64,000 nucleotides of DNA from Lewinellaceae bacterium (GTDB lineage: Bacteria; Bacteroidota; Bacteroidia; Chitinophagales; Saprospiraceae), in contig JACJYK010000002.1 in assembly GCA_020636135.1 (NCBI GenBank), positions 62,001 to 126,000 on the forward strand. Direction: 5' to 3'. The notes under the pieces are model-generated. The model was not told where the DNA came from and made no database searches. It saw only the letters and a list, made by a program, of their open reading frames with translations. The translations under genes were made by a program, and so were the position numbers. This document shows, piece by piece, positions 1 through 7,950 of this stretch (positions are counted from its first letter, which is position 1; every line of letters begins with the position of its first letter).

Positions 1-710
1 TACGGCGGCGGGCGCCCGATTTTAATAAGAAGATGCTGAAAAACTTCCCTTATACGGACTACGACAACTGGATCGAGGCCATCCGGCAGAGCGCCCAACA
101 GGATTTTCAGAAGATCCTGGTCTGGGTAAGCTGTTTTGCCCTGTCCGTCAATGAGGAGAACGCATCCTTCGGACGGGTAGTCACGGCCCCGACCAATGGC
201 GCTGCCGGGGTTATCCCGGCCGTATTGCAATACTACATCACCTTCCTGGGCGGGAATCAGCGCAGTAAAATCATTCGCTTCCTGCTCGTAGCCGGTGAGC
301 TGGGGAGCATCTTCAAGAAGGGATCCACCATCTCGGCAGCCATGGGTGGCTGTCAGGCAGAGATCGGCGTATCTTCAGCCATGGCGGCGGGAGCACTGAC
401 CGATTGTCTGGGTGGCAGTATCCGCCAGGTCCTGATGGCTGCGGAAATCGCTATGGAGCACCACCTGGGACTTACCTGCGACCCGGTGGGTGGTCTGGTC
501 CAGATCCCCTGCATCGAGCGCAATACCATGGGTGCCATCAAGGCCATCACCGCAAGCCAGATTGCCCTGCAATCCAATCCCGAACACGCCCGTGTCCACC
601 TGGATGCGGTTATCAAGACCATGTGGGAGACGGCTCAGGATATGAGCCACAAATACAAGGAGACTTCGGAAGGAGGGCTGGCCGTGCAGGTAGGGTTATC
701 GGAATGTTGA
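1..710 (+). CDS. sdaA: L-serine dehydratase, C-terminal part (truncated by window edge)
   Basis: This is the C-terminal half of the iron-sulfur L-serine dehydratase, which deaminates L-serine to pyruvate and ammonia in the cytoplasm. The frame is open to the left edge, so the methionine at 33 is internal and about half of the protein lies outside the window. The three cysteines expected to hold the [4Fe-4S] cluster are visible in [16 protein letters not shown] and IPCIERN, together with the Gly/Ala-rich SSAMAAGAL segment. These are diagnostic of the SDH alpha domain. The stop codon TGA (708-710) lies inside the first unit of a 7-bp tandem repeat that continues downstream. No neighbour on the left can be judged. 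The family is certain; whether the enzyme is single-chain, as is usual in Bacteroidota, cannot be seen. Confidence 0.93.
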   Translation, partial: RRRAPDFNKKMLKNFPYTDYDNWIEAIRQSAQQDFQKILVWVSCFALSVNEENASFGRVVTAPTNGAAGVIPAVLQYYITFLGGNQRSKIIRFLLVAGELGSIFKKGSTISAAMGGCQAEIGVSSAMAAGALTDCLGGSIRQVLMAAEIAMEHHLGLTCDPVGGLVQIPCIERNTMGAIKAITASQIALQSNPEHARVHLDAVIKTMWETAQDMSHKYKETSEGGLAVQVGLSEC

Positions 711-729
711 ATGTTGAATGTTGAAGGTT
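702..729. repeat. 7-bp tandem repeat (GAATGTT x3 plus GAAGGTT)
   Basis: Three exact GAATGTT units at 702-708, 709-715 and 716-722 are followed by GAAGGTT at 723-729. The first unit encodes the last codons of the serine dehydratase gene and runs into its stop codon. It is one member of the heptamer repeats scattered through the window. Confidence 0.85.
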
Positions 730-771
730 GAGTCCACTTCGGAAAGTCAATTGCAATAAGCCTCTCCGCTC

Positions 772-817
772 GACGCTTTAAGGCGTCTCGGTCGACCTGC
801 CTGTCCGTTTAGGCGGG
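772..817 (+). other. Two small hairpins between sdaA and the AraC gene
   Basis: GACGC (772-776) pairs with GCGTC (783-787) around a 6-nt loop. CCTGCC (796-801) pairs with GGCGGG (812-817), including one G-U pair. A T-rich stretch follows about 12 nt later. This could be a weak terminator for the convergent genes or an intergenic hairpin repeat. The rest of 711-916 shows nothing recognisable. Confidence 0.35.
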
Positions 818-916
818 GATGACATCGGGTTTTTGGCTTTTCCGAAGTACACTCAAGATTGAATGAGGTGTCTCGTCCTGGAAACTATTGACGGATTCAG
901 TGATTAAGACGCCGGC

Positions 917-1837
917 CTAATTAAACGATTGCCTGAATTCAAGCGGACTTTGTTTGGTCTTGATTTTAAACAGCTTGCTAAAGGATTGTGATTGCCCAAA
1001 ACCCAAAGCATAGGCAATTTCACTCACGGTGAGATCCGTGGTTGATAATTTTTGTTTTGCTTCTGCTATCAGTTTTTCATGTATGTGCTGCTGGGTGGTC
1101 TGCCCGGTAAGTTCTTTCAATAATGCACTTAAATACCCCGGAGACAGATTCAGATTTTCAGCCAGGTATTGCACCGTTGGCAATCCCTGCAGAGTAAGCT
1201 CATCGCTGTGGAAATAGTCGTCAAGCAATTTCTCCATGCGATCCAGGATTCGGTGATTTGAAATTTTTCGGGTAATGAATTGTCGCTTGTAAAACCGGTC
1301 AGAATAATTCAGCAAGGTCTCTACCAGGGAGACAATGATCTGCTGGCTAAACTGGTCGGTATTGGTATTGATCTCCTTCCGGATGTTCCCGATAATTGAA
1401 TTGAGCGTTCGTTCTTCCTCATCCGATAAAAAAAGTGCTTCGTTTACTTCATAGTCAAAATAGTTGTATTTCCTGATGTTTGTCGCGAGGGGAGTTCCCC
1501 ATAACAGATCGGGATGGATGAGTAACATCCACCCGGATCGTTGTTCCTGCTGTTGTGGCGAAGTCTCGACGCCAAATACCTGATTGGGTCCAATAAAAAA
1601 CATCACGCCTTCGTCAAAATCGTATTGCTGTTGCCCGTATTTGTATTTGGCACCGATACCTCTTTTTACGGCTATGTTGTAAAAATCAAACACCAGACTG
1701 GATGGCTCGTTTTCCTCCCTGCACCTGGTTTCTCCATAATTGACAATGCTGATCAGCGGATGCCGGGGAGCCGGTAAGCCTTTGTATTTGTGAAATTCAG
1801 CGATTGTATGGACCCGATGGATACTGTTGCCGGTCAT
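917..1837 (-). CDS. AraC-family transcriptional regulator
   Basis: A 306-residue AraC/XylS regulator. The N-terminal ~190 residues look like a cupin-type sensor domain. The C-terminal ~100 residues carry the two helix-turn-helix units, with LAENLNLSPGYLSALLKEL as the first and the classic VSEIAYALGFGQSQSFSKLFK signature as the second, recognition-type unit. The ATG lies 9 nt downstream of the stop of the NAD(P)-binding reductase gene on the same strand, so the two are very probably one transcript and the regulator may control its partner. No effector can be named from sequence. Confidence 0.88.
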   Translation of the reverse strand: MTGNSIHRVHTIAEFHKYKGLPAPRHPLISIVNYGETRCREENEPSSLVFDFYNIAVKRGIGAKYKYGQQQYDFDEGVMFFIGPNQVFGVETSPQQQEQRSGWMLLIHPDLLWGTPLATNIRKYNYFDYEVNEALFLSDEEERTLNSIIGNIRKEINTNTDQFSQQIIVSLVETLLNYSDRFYKRQFITRKISNHRILDRMEKLLDDYFHSDELTLQGLPTVQYLAENLNLSPGYLSALLKELTGQTTQQHIHEKLIAEAKQKLSTTDLTVSEIAYALGFGQSQSFSKLFKIKTKQSPLEFRQSFN

Positions 1838-1846
1838 AATTCAAAT

Positions 1847-2755
1847 TTAGTCTTGTTGACTGTAAACAAGGGCAAAATCTTTGGCAAATTCAGCGAACTT
1901 AACCTTTCCCGGAAGCGGTTTGTTGCGATAATAATCTTCATAGAGAGAACCATTCCGCTGAGCTGCCTGCATCTCAATAAATCCGGATGCAATGGTTTTA
2001 TTCATCCCGAGTGACAGCATGCCGTATAACAAAGTTTCGTCCGGAATAACCATCCATTTCAGATCAGATTTGCCAATCGCTTCACCAAGTTGTTTGGCGA
2101 TTTCAGTGGCGGAGATTTCTTCGCTGGTAATGTAGCGAACCGTTCTGCCATCGAAGGGCTTATCGATTTCGTCAGCGATGGTGTGGGCGATGTCCAGGGG
2201 TGAAACCCACGGCTCGGGAGTATCGCTACCGAAGTTTTGTACGATCGCATTCTGGGACCGGATGGTTGGTATGGACCGGTAGAGGTTGGTATAAAAGCCG
2301 ACGGGGCGCATGAATTTGATGGAGATCATGACCGGAAGGGTATGCAAGACCTGCTCTACAAGGTGGTGATAAGCAAGGACGCCATTACCTTTATTGGTGT
2401 GGGCGCCAATGGTGCTCAGATAAATGACTTTTTTGATGCCGGTTTCGAGAATAGCCTGTTTGTAAGTGTTGGCCAACCGGTTAAATCCTGCCTCAAAGTC
2501 CACGTTGGCATCAAACAGACTGCCAATGGCTTCCCAGATCCCCATCAGATAGACCACATCAGCACCCCGGAAGATCCTGGTCAGAAATTCAACATCGGTA
2601 ACCATTCCGATGGCTGCTTTAGCTCCCAATGCTTCGATAGCTCGTCGCCTCTCGTCGTGACTGCTGATGACGGTAACTGAATGACCATCGTGAACCAATT
2701 GCCGGGTAAGCGGCTTGCCTATATTGCCAAGTGAACCGGTGAGGATAATTTTCAT
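1847..2755 (-). CDS. NmrA-like atypical SDR, NAD(P)-binding
   Basis: A 302-residue atypical short-chain dehydrogenase/reductase of the NmrA/NAD(P)H-binding type. The protein opens with a beta strand and a GxxGxxG dinucleotide-binding loop (GSLGNIG, residues 7-13), and STIGAH near residue 115 corresponds to the central strand-loop of the fold. No YxxxK pair typical of classical SDRs is evident, so it may act as a redox sensor or as an epimerase/reductase of unknown substrate. The gene is immediately upstream of an AraC regulator on the same strand. An oxidoreductase/AraC pair of this kind is common in Bacteroidota and often responds to xenobiotics or redox stress, but that role is inferred here. 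Confidence 0.8.
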   Translation of the reverse strand: MKIILTGSLGNIGKPLTRQLVHDGHSVTVISSHDERRRAIEALGAKAAIGMVTDVEFLTRIFRGADVVYLMGIWEAIGSLFDANVDFEAGFNRLANTYKQAILETGIKKVIYLSTIGAHTNKGNGVLAYHHLVEQVLHTLPVMISIKFMRPVGFYTNLYRSIPTIRSQNAIVQNFGSDTPEPWVSPLDIAHTIADEIDKPFDGRTVRYITSEEISATEIAKQLGEAIGKSDLKWMVIPDETLLYGMLSLGMNKTIASGFIEMQAAQRNGSLYEDYYRNKPLPGKVKFAEFAKDFALVYSQQD

Positions 2756-2889
2756 GCTGCTGTTTTTTTACTGAAGCAAAATTCCGGCGCAATCAAATAG
2801 CAGCTGTGTTCAAATCAACGGATGTTGTGTCAGAAAGGCCGTTAATTACGGACTGCTCTCTGGATGAATCACCATTTTACTGGACTGTA

Positions 2890-3321
2890 TCAGAGGATAC
2901 CCATGATTAGTTCTGTTTCGAGTTTGCTTTCATCCGCTGACCAGTGTCCGTAAATTTCGATGGATGGGCTGGTCGCATGATAGCCCAGCATGTTGAGTTC
3001 AAGGGCCATTCTTTCCCAGGCTTCTTTTAGGTGATGATAGGGGCCGGTATGCATAAAGGAGGCATGCTTATCAAGCGTCAGGGTCATTTTTTCCAGTCCG
3101 ACATCGACACGGGGAGTATCAATGAGTTCAACTCCGGTAAATACAGTACCGGAATTACCATAAACCCAGATGTTTTTTCCTCTGTTTTCCAGACCCTTTG
3201 CTTTAACGACATTCCACATCTTATTGCTTAAAGCAAATGCGGTTGCCGAATAATTTTTATCCGGAGCTTTAGCACCAAATCCATAAATGGTAAGATGCAA
3301 TTTATCAAGTATTATTTCCAT
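2890..3321 (-). CDS. GyrI-like effector-binding domain protein
   Basis: A 143-residue single-domain protein resembling the GyrI-like/AraC effector-binding (SOUL-like) fold. It starts with a strand, has a middle VFTGVEL strand, then YHHLKEAWERMALELN as the characteristic amphipathic helix, and ends with SIEIYGHW and a final strand. The ATG at 3321 (MEIILDK) is preferred over the upstream in-frame TTG at 3339. Proteins of this family bind small hydrophobic or cationic molecules and sometimes act as xenobiotic sensors or hydrolases. It is transcribed in the same direction as the SDR/AraC pair, 134 bp upstream of it, so a separate transcript is possible. The substrate is unknown. Confidence 0.75.
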   Translation of the reverse strand: MEIILDKLHLTIYGFGAKAPDKNYSATAFALSNKMWNVVKAKGLENRGKNIWVYGNSGTVFTGVELIDTPRVDVGLEKMTLTLDKHASFMHTGPYHHLKEAWERMALELNMLGYHATSPSIEIYGHWSADESKLETELIMGIL

Positions 3322-3424
3322 GTTTTGCGAGAGTGTCAATTAGCATCACAACCCATTTTGGAGAACATGCATCAGTACCTACCAGTGCATTTCAGGGACA
3401 AAGGCAAGTTCTTGTTGCGGGCAT

Positions 3425-4006
3425 TTAAACCAGATGATTGATTTTGGCATATTGCAGCAGGATGATCGTTTTTGCATCCTTAATCTCTCCCGTATGGATC
3501 AAATGATAGGCATCCTCAAAATCCAACTCCAGGACTTCAATATTTTCTTGTTCTTCCATTAAACCGCCTCCCTCACTAACTTTCATTTCCTGGTCGTATT
3601 CGGCGACAAAAAAATACAGAACTTCAGTCACGGAGCCTGGTGACATGTAAGACTCAAATATCTTCGTCACTTTACTTATGCGGTACCCCGTCTCTTCTTC
3701 TGTTTCTTTTCGAATGCAATCTTCCGGATTGTCTTTATCCAATAATCCGGCACAGGCTTCAATTAACAACCCATTATCGTTTCCATTTATGTAAGTAGGC
3801 AACCGGAATTGCCGGGTAAGAATTACCGTTTTTTTAAGCCGGTTGTAGAGCAGTATGGTGGCTCCATTGCCCCGGTCATATGCCTCCCTGGTTTGCGACT
3901 CCCATTCTCCATTCTTTTTCTGATAGTCGTAGGTCACTTTATTCAGGACATACCAATTATCGGAGAGGATTTCCTTTTTTTGGATCTTTACCCTATCGTT
4001 CTGCAT
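3425..4006 (-). CDS. nudK: Nudix hydrolase, NudK-type (GDP-mannose hydrolase-like)
   Basis: A 193-residue Nudix pyrophosphatase that closely follows the layout of Escherichia coli NudK (191 residues), which hydrolyses GDP-mannose to GMP and mannose-1-phosphate. The Nudix box spans residues ~86-109, with ACAGLLDKDNPE followed by CIRKETEEETGY. The glutamates of the REUxEE core are the Mg2+ ligands. Downstream blocks YMSPGSVTE, FFVAEY and GEIKDAKTIILLQY correspond to conserved NudK segments as I remember them. The start is the ATG at 4006. It stands alone between convergently spaced genes. The exact nucleotide sugar used here could differ. Confidence 0.85.
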   Translation of the reverse strand: MQNDRVKIQKKEILSDNWYVLNKVTYDYQKKNGEWESQTREAYDRGNGATILLYNRLKKTVILTRQFRLPTYINGNDNGLLIEACAGLLDKDNPEDCIRKETEEETGYRISKVTKIFESYMSPGSVTEVLYFFVAEYDQEMKVSEGGGLMEEQENIEVLELDFEDAYHLIHTGEIKDAKTIILLQYAKINHLV

Positions 4007-4082
4007 TCACTTGTTCTTTTTTCAGATGCTTGATGGCATGAAAAATTACAACAAAATGATCTATTGCAGGTTTTGGGTTAAA

Positions 4083-4763
4083 TCAGGAATTACCCAGCAG
4101 TTTAAATGCAAAATAATTTAACAGACCTTCCAGCGGTTCCATGTTGCCGGCGATCAGGGTGATGTCAGTAAGCGCCGGGATGTGCTGGGCAAAGTAAGTA
4201 TAGTGATTGGCCATCTCCAGCAGGTTGCTGGACAGCGCCTGGGGGTAGGGGAATTTGGGGTTGACTTCTTTGATGATCTCTGCGATCTCCTGGCACAGGT
4301 GCTTATACGTCTCAAAGTGGCCTTTCTGGTTTTCTTCATCGACCGCCTTGCTGTGATAAGCCTTGGTGCCTTCGGTGATCACAATGCGGTGAAGGGCTTC
4401 CCGGTCGATGTAGTCCGGTGGCAGGGCCATCTGAATGGTATCGGTGATGGTCTTGATGACGATCTTCAGTTTTTGCCCGGCCTCCTTGATGTTCATCGTG
4501 TTGTAGCTGAGGCGGTGTCGCAGCCATTCCCAGTACCAGGAGACCAGATAGACCAGCAGGGCATGCTTATTTTCAAAATAACGGTATACGGAAGCTTCTG
4601 TACAACCGATCTGTTCCGCTAACTTCTTGAAGGTAAACGACTCCAGACCCAGTTCATCTATCATACTGATGCTATGCCGGATGATGTTGCGACCCAATTT
4701 CGTATCCTGCGGATCTCGCAAAAAAACGGGAGCATCAATCTCCACCTTGATGGAAACGCTCAT
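4083..4763 (-). CDS. TetR/AcrR-family transcriptional regulator
   Basis: A 226-residue TetR-type repressor. The N-terminal DNA-binding domain has a helix-turn-helix around residues 33-70, including FTFKKLAEQIGCTEASVYRYF and the downstream KHALL that joins the third helix to the ligand domain. The C-terminal ~150 residues are all-helical and poorly conserved, as usual for the ligand-binding part. An N-terminal extension of ~25 residues precedes the first helix. Two identical 13-bp palindromes, ATAGTAATACTAT, lie 23 and 165 bp upstream of its ATG and are the obvious candidate operators, so autoregulation is likely. The divergent 2OG oxygenase gene is a possible second target. The ligand is unknown. 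Confidence 0.88.
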   Translation of the reverse strand: MSVSIKVEIDAPVFLRDPQDTKLGRNIIRHSISMIDELGLESFTFKKLAEQIGCTEASVYRYFENKHALLVYLVSWYWEWLRHRLSYNTMNIKEAGQKLKIVIKTITDTIQMALPPDYIDREALHRIVITEGTKAYHSKAVDEENQKGHFETYKHLCQEIAEIIKEVNPKFPYPQALSSNLLEMANHYTYFAQHIPALTDITLIAGNMEPLEGLLNYFAFKLLGNS

Positions 4764-4785
4764 GCCTCATTTATTTAGTGCGAAA

Positions 4786-4798
4786 ATAGTAATACTAT
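4786..4798. promoter_or_regulatory. Candidate TetR operator 1
   Basis: ATAGTAATACTAT is a perfect palindrome of 6-bp arms around one base. It lies 23 bp upstream of the tetR-like ATG and occurs again, identical, at 4928-4940. Palindromes of this size are typical TetR-family targets; the assignment is inference from position and duplication. Confidence 0.6.
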
Positions 4799-4922
4799 CC
4801 AAAACAGTTGTTTTTATGGCATCCCCGGAGCTCCTTTTGTTTGTCAAAGGTAGCCGCTTTGTCCCGTGATCGACAATTCGATCGAAACCTGTCCGGACAG
4901 ATCCATAGCTCTCAATCTATTG

Positions 4923-4940
4923 CAAATATAGTAATACTAT
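4923..4940 (-). promoter_or_regulatory. Candidate TetR operator 2 overlapping a -7 element
   Basis: The second exact copy of ATAGTAATACTAT is at 4928-4940. On the minus strand, 4923-4930 reads TATATTTG, which fits the Bacteroidota -7 consensus TAnnTTTG and overlaps the palindrome by three bases. Repressor binding would therefore cover the promoter. No clear -33 element is seen. Confidence 0.5.
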
Positions 4941-5060
4941 TATTAATGGGAGTATATTTATCTTTTTGATTTCTGCGATGCCCGGTCCTGAGATAGGGTG
5001 CTCGTGAATTTTTATCCGTGAGATAGAGCGAATCCTTAATTTCACGCGCTTAACATTGCT

Positions 5061-5708
5061 ATGCACGACACATGGACATTCAGCGCTGAAAGCCCCCTAT
5101 GGGATCAGCTTGGCGGTGATGGTTACAGCCTCATCGATGCCTTTCTTTCAGCAGAAGAAGTGGAGCGATCTCTTGACCTGATCCACCGGCGGGAAGAAGA
5201 AGACCGCTTTCAATCTGCCGGTATAGGTACGCTGGGAGACTACCAGAAGAACCGGGTCATCCGGAATGACTACATCTGCTGGCTGGATCCTTCCCTGCCG
5301 GACCATCCACTCCAATTTTTCTTTGACCGCATCCGGGAGCTTATTCAGGGGCTGAACCGGTACTGCTACCTTGGTCTGCAGGATTTTGAATTTCATCTGG
5401 CTTATTATCCGGCCGGATCCTATTACCGCAAGCACCTGGATTCTTTTCGGGGGCGTCATAACCGCATCATAACGGTAGTCTGTTATTTGAATCAGCACTG
5501 GACGCGGGGTGACGGTGGAGAATTGGTGATCTATCCGGAGCAGGGCGACAGCATCATGGTAGAGCCCATTGCCGGGAGGGCAGCCGTTTTTTTGAGTGAA
5601 ACGATACCGCATGAGGTGCTGGAAGCCCACCAGCCACGCTTCAGCATCACCGGATGGTTAACCAAGACCCCGCTGGGAACAGGATTCCTTCACCAGCAGT
5701 CGCTCTGA
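5061..5708 (+). CDS. 2OG-Fe(II) oxygenase, prolyl-4-hydroxylase/SM-20 type
   Basis: A 215-residue non-haem iron dioxygenase. The iron-binding facial triad is visible as H125 and D127 (KHLDSF) and H184 (IPHEV). R193 (PRFSITGW) should bind the 2-oxoglutarate carboxylate. The YYPAGSYY and GDGGELVIYP blocks are the usual double-stranded beta-helix strands of the P4Hc domain. The protein lacks a signal peptide and should be cytoplasmic. Prokaryotic members hydroxylate prolyl residues of elongation factor Tu or ribosomal proteins; the substrate here is not deducible. It is divergent from the TetR gene and read in the same direction as the metal-resistance regulator downstream. Confidence 0.88.
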   Translation: MHDTWTFSAESPLWDQLGGDGYSLIDAFLSAEEVERSLDLIHRREEEDRFQSAGIGTLGDYQKNRVIRNDYICWLDPSLPDHPLQFFFDRIRELIQGLNRYCYLGLQDFEFHLAYYPAGSYYRKHLDSFRGRHNRIITVVCYLNQHWTRGDGGELVIYPEQGDSIMVEPIAGRAAVFLSETIPHEVLEAHQPRFSITGWLTKTPLGTGFLHQQSL

Positions 5709-5727
5709 AATAACTCACAGCCAAGCC

Positions 5728-5744
5728 TTTAAGCAAATCTTAAG
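5728..5744 (+). promoter_or_regulatory. Direct-repeat operator A of the efflux two-component system
   Basis: TTTAAGCAAATCTTAAG contains two TTAAG half sites spaced 11 bp start to start, the spacing recognised by OmpR/PhoB-type dimers. A 16-of-17 match sits at 7871-7887 before the efflux pump. This copy lies just upstream of the response regulator gene, suggesting autoregulation. Confidence 0.65.
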
Positions 5745-5788
5745 CCGTGTCTGCTGCATACTACCTGAAAATGAGCGAATTTAGCGGC

Positions 5789-6463
5789 ATGCGGATTCTG
5801 ATTGTGGAAGATGAAAAGGGTATATCCCAATTCCTCCAGCAAGGATTGGAAGAAGAAGCTTACCAGGTCACGGTGGCCCAGGATGGTCATGAAGGGCTTT
5901 TACGGGGGAAGGATACGGATTTGGACCTTATCTTACTGGACTGGATGCTTCCCGGCATAAGCGGGCTGGAGGTGTGCCGGCAATTACGGGCTGAAGACAT
6001 TCATACACCCATCATTTTTCTTACAGCAAAGGATACCGTCCCGGAGACCATCGCAGGACTGGAAGCAGGAGCGAATGACTACATCAAGAAGCCTTTCCAC
6101 TTTGAAGAATTGCTTGCCCGCATCCGGGTGCAATTACGCCCGGCTCAGGAGGTCCACGATCACCTTACCCTGGGAGATATAGTTTTGGATGCCACCGCAC
6201 ACCGTGTATTCCGGGGGGATCAGGAGATTGCACTGACACAGAAAGAGTTTGCATTGCTGAAATACCTGCTCGAGCACAAAGGCATGGTTTGTGAGCGTAC
6301 CCAGATCATCCGCGACGTGTGGGACATTCATTTTGATTACAATACCAGTATCATTGAAGTTTACATCAATGCGTTGAGAAAAAAACTGGAATTACACAAA
6401 GAGGAGGATGTGATCCAGACCATCCGCGGAATCGGTTACATTGCCAGAGAAACGAGCCTATGA
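5789..6463 (+). CDS. OmpR/PhoB-family response regulator of the metal efflux locus
   Basis: A response regulator of about 224 residues. The receiver domain holds the acidic pair E7/D8 (VEDE), the phosphorylation site D51 (LLDWMLPG), a threonine in FLTAKD and the lysine in YIKKPF. The C-terminal winged-helix domain ends with the expected hairpin IRGIGY. I chose the ATG at 5789 because MRILIVEDE is the usual beginning; an ATG at 5771 is also possible, while an in-frame GTG at 5747 is only 2 bp beyond the operator and would add 14 unconserved residues. It overlaps the kinase gene by 4 bp (ATGA), a sign of coupled translation. By family and context it is CzcR/CusR-like and probably activates the pump genes. 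Confidence 0.9.
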   Translation: MRILIVEDEKGISQFLQQGLEEEAYQVTVAQDGHEGLLRGKDTDLDLILLDWMLPGISGLEVCRQLRAEDIHTPIIFLTAKDTVPETIAGLEAGANDYIKKPFHFEELLARIRVQLRPAQEVHDHLTLGDIVLDATAHRVFRGDQEIALTQKEFALLKYLLEHKGMVCERTQIIRDVWDIHFDYNTSIIEVYINALRKKLELHKEEDVIQTIRGIGYIARETSL

Positions 6464-7833
6464 CATTAAAAAACCGCATCGCTCTAAATTATATGGTGGC
6501 AACAGCTTTTGTGGTGGCTCTTGTTTTTGCCATCATATATCTCATTGTACATACCACAGTATATTACAATCTGGACCGGTTCCTGACCTACGAAGCAGAA
6601 AAGCACCTGGGAGAAATCGTTAATGCACATGATAGTATTCTTTTCATCAACAAAGCCGAATGGGCCGAACGGGAACACCGGGAAGTACAGGTCCAGCCGG
6701 TATTTATCCAGTTAACGGATCCCCAGGGTCATGTTATGGACAGATCACCCAATCTGAAACTGGACACCCTGTTCCTGGATCAGACAAGAACCAATGAAGA
6801 GCGGTTTAACACCCAATTGAACCATCAGGCTATCCGGCAGATCCAGGTGCCTTACCGGCCGTTGGGTACCTTAAAAGGTTACATTGTGGCTGCCGCCTCA
6901 CGGGAGGATGCACTCTTCCTGCTAAGAAATTTGAGAAACATCCTCCTGATCCTCTTTCCGGTGGTCCTCATCGGCTTGTTTATCATCACCCGGATCATTG
7001 CCGGTCGGTCCATCAGGCCGATCCAGGTTATCACTACCACCGCTGACCGCATCACCAGAAATAACCTGAACGAACGCATCACTCCACCAAAAAATAAAGA
7101 CGAATTGTACACGCTGACCGCATCCATCAACGAACTGCTTCAGCGTATGGAGGATGCCCTTGAACGGGAGAAACAATTTACTTCCGATGCCTCCCACGAA
7201 CTGCGTACACCACTGTCGGTCCTGAAAGGCACGCTGGAGGTACTCAACAGGAAATGGCGTACACCAGAGGAGTACCGGGAGAAGATCCAGTACAGCATTC
7301 AGGAGATCGATCGTATGTCGCGTATTGTAGATCAATTATTAATGCTGGCCCGGTTTGAGAAAGAACACAACACCCTGCGACTGCAACCTTTATCCCTGCC
7401 AGCGATCCTGGATGAGGTCATCAGCCGGAATGCCGCTTCCATCGAGGAAAAAAAATTACGGGTGGCCCTGGATCATCCGGGTGATGTGGAAATCATATCG
7501 GATCCGTATTACATGGATATGATCATAGAGAATCTGCTATCCAATGCCATTAAGTACTCGCCGGAAGGAGCCCAGATCCTTATTCATCTGGAGCAGAATG
7601 CCGGTCGGGTCAAATGTGTGATCAAAGACCATGGTATCGGCATAAAAGCGGAGGATATTCCTTTGTTATTTAATCCTTTTTACCGCTCTGAAGCGCTCAA
7701 ACATCATCACATCAGCGGTAATGGGCTAGGATTATCCATTGTCAAAAAAGCATGCCAGATTGCAAATGTCAAGATCCACCTCAACTCCATGGCAAATCAG
7801 GGTACTGAAGTGGAGCTGGTATTCAACGGGTAG
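6460..7833 (+). CDS. Sensor histidine kinase of the metal efflux locus
   Basis: A 457-residue membrane kinase of the CusS/CzcS layout. A first membrane helix (residues ~10-32) is followed by a periplasmic sensor region (~33-155) and a second helix (~158-180). Then come a HAMP linker (~181-235), a HisKA domain with H246 in SDASHELRTPLS, and the ATPase domain with the N box ENLLSNAIKYS, the DHGIGI G1 box and the GNGLGLSIVKK G2 box. The periplasmic loop is the presumed metal sensor, although no obvious His/Cys cluster is visible. Its start overlaps the regulator stop. A weak hairpin with a T run follows the stop, separating it from the pump operon. Confidence 0.92.
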   Translation: MTLKNRIALNYMVATAFVVALVFAIIYLIVHTTVYYNLDRFLTYEAEKHLGEIVNAHDSILFINKAEWAEREHREVQVQPVFIQLTDPQGHVMDRSPNLKLDTLFLDQTRTNEERFNTQLNHQAIRQIQVPYRPLGTLKGYIVAAASREDALFLLRNLRNILLILFPVVLIGLFIITRIIAGRSIRPIQVITTTADRITRNNLNERITPPKNKDELYTLTASINELLQRMEDALEREKQFTSDASHELRTPLSVLKGTLEVLNRKWRTPEEYREKIQYSIQEIDRMSRIVDQLLMLARFEKEHNTLRLQPLSLPAILDEVISRNAASIEEKKLRVALDHPGDVEIISDPYYMDMIIENLLSNAIKYSPEGAQILIHLEQNAGRVKCVIKDHGIGIKAEDIPLLFNPFYRSEALKHHHISGNGLGLSIVKKACQIANVKIHLNSMANQGTEVELVFNG

Positions 7834-7848
7834 GGCATCAGGGTTTCT

Positions 7849-7874
7849 CCAGGCTAAACTCACCTGGCTTTTTA
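7849..7874 (+). terminator. Weak terminator-like hairpin between kinase and pump genes
   Basis: CCAGG (7849-7853) pairs with CCTGG (7863-7867) across a 9-nt loop and is followed by CTTTTT. The stem is only 5 bp. It immediately precedes the pump operator, so a partial terminator before a new promoter is plausible. Confidence 0.35.
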
Positions 7875-7887
7875 AGCCAATCTTAAG
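7871..7887 (+). promoter_or_regulatory. Direct-repeat operator B, upstream of the efflux pump
   Basis: TTTAAGCCAATCTTAAG differs at one base from the site at 5728-5744 and has the same 11-bp spaced TTAAG half sites. It ends 63 bp before the pump ATG and 33 bp before a TAATTTTG -7 element, a suitable position for an activator. Confidence 0.68.
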
Positions 7888-7920
7888 GGACAAATCCGGT
7901 CATGGAGGTTGTAACCGACC

Positions 7921-7928
7921 TAATTTTG
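7921..7928 (+). promoter_or_regulatory. Candidate -7 promoter element of the efflux pump operon
   Basis: TAATTTTG matches the Bacteroidota -7 consensus TAnnTTTG exactly and lies 22 bp before the pump ATG. No good -33 TTTG is present at the normal distance, which fits a promoter that depends on the response regulator bound at 7871-7887. Confidence 0.5.
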
Positions 7929-7950
7929 AAGTTTAAACAGAGAATTCCCA

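Noticed and set aside
5747..5788. Earlier starts of the response regulator (GTG at 5747, ATG at 5771)
   Set aside because: The GTG lies only 2 bp past the operator repeat, leaving no room for a promoter and leader. The ATG at 5789 gives the canonical receiver start, although 5771 cannot be excluded.
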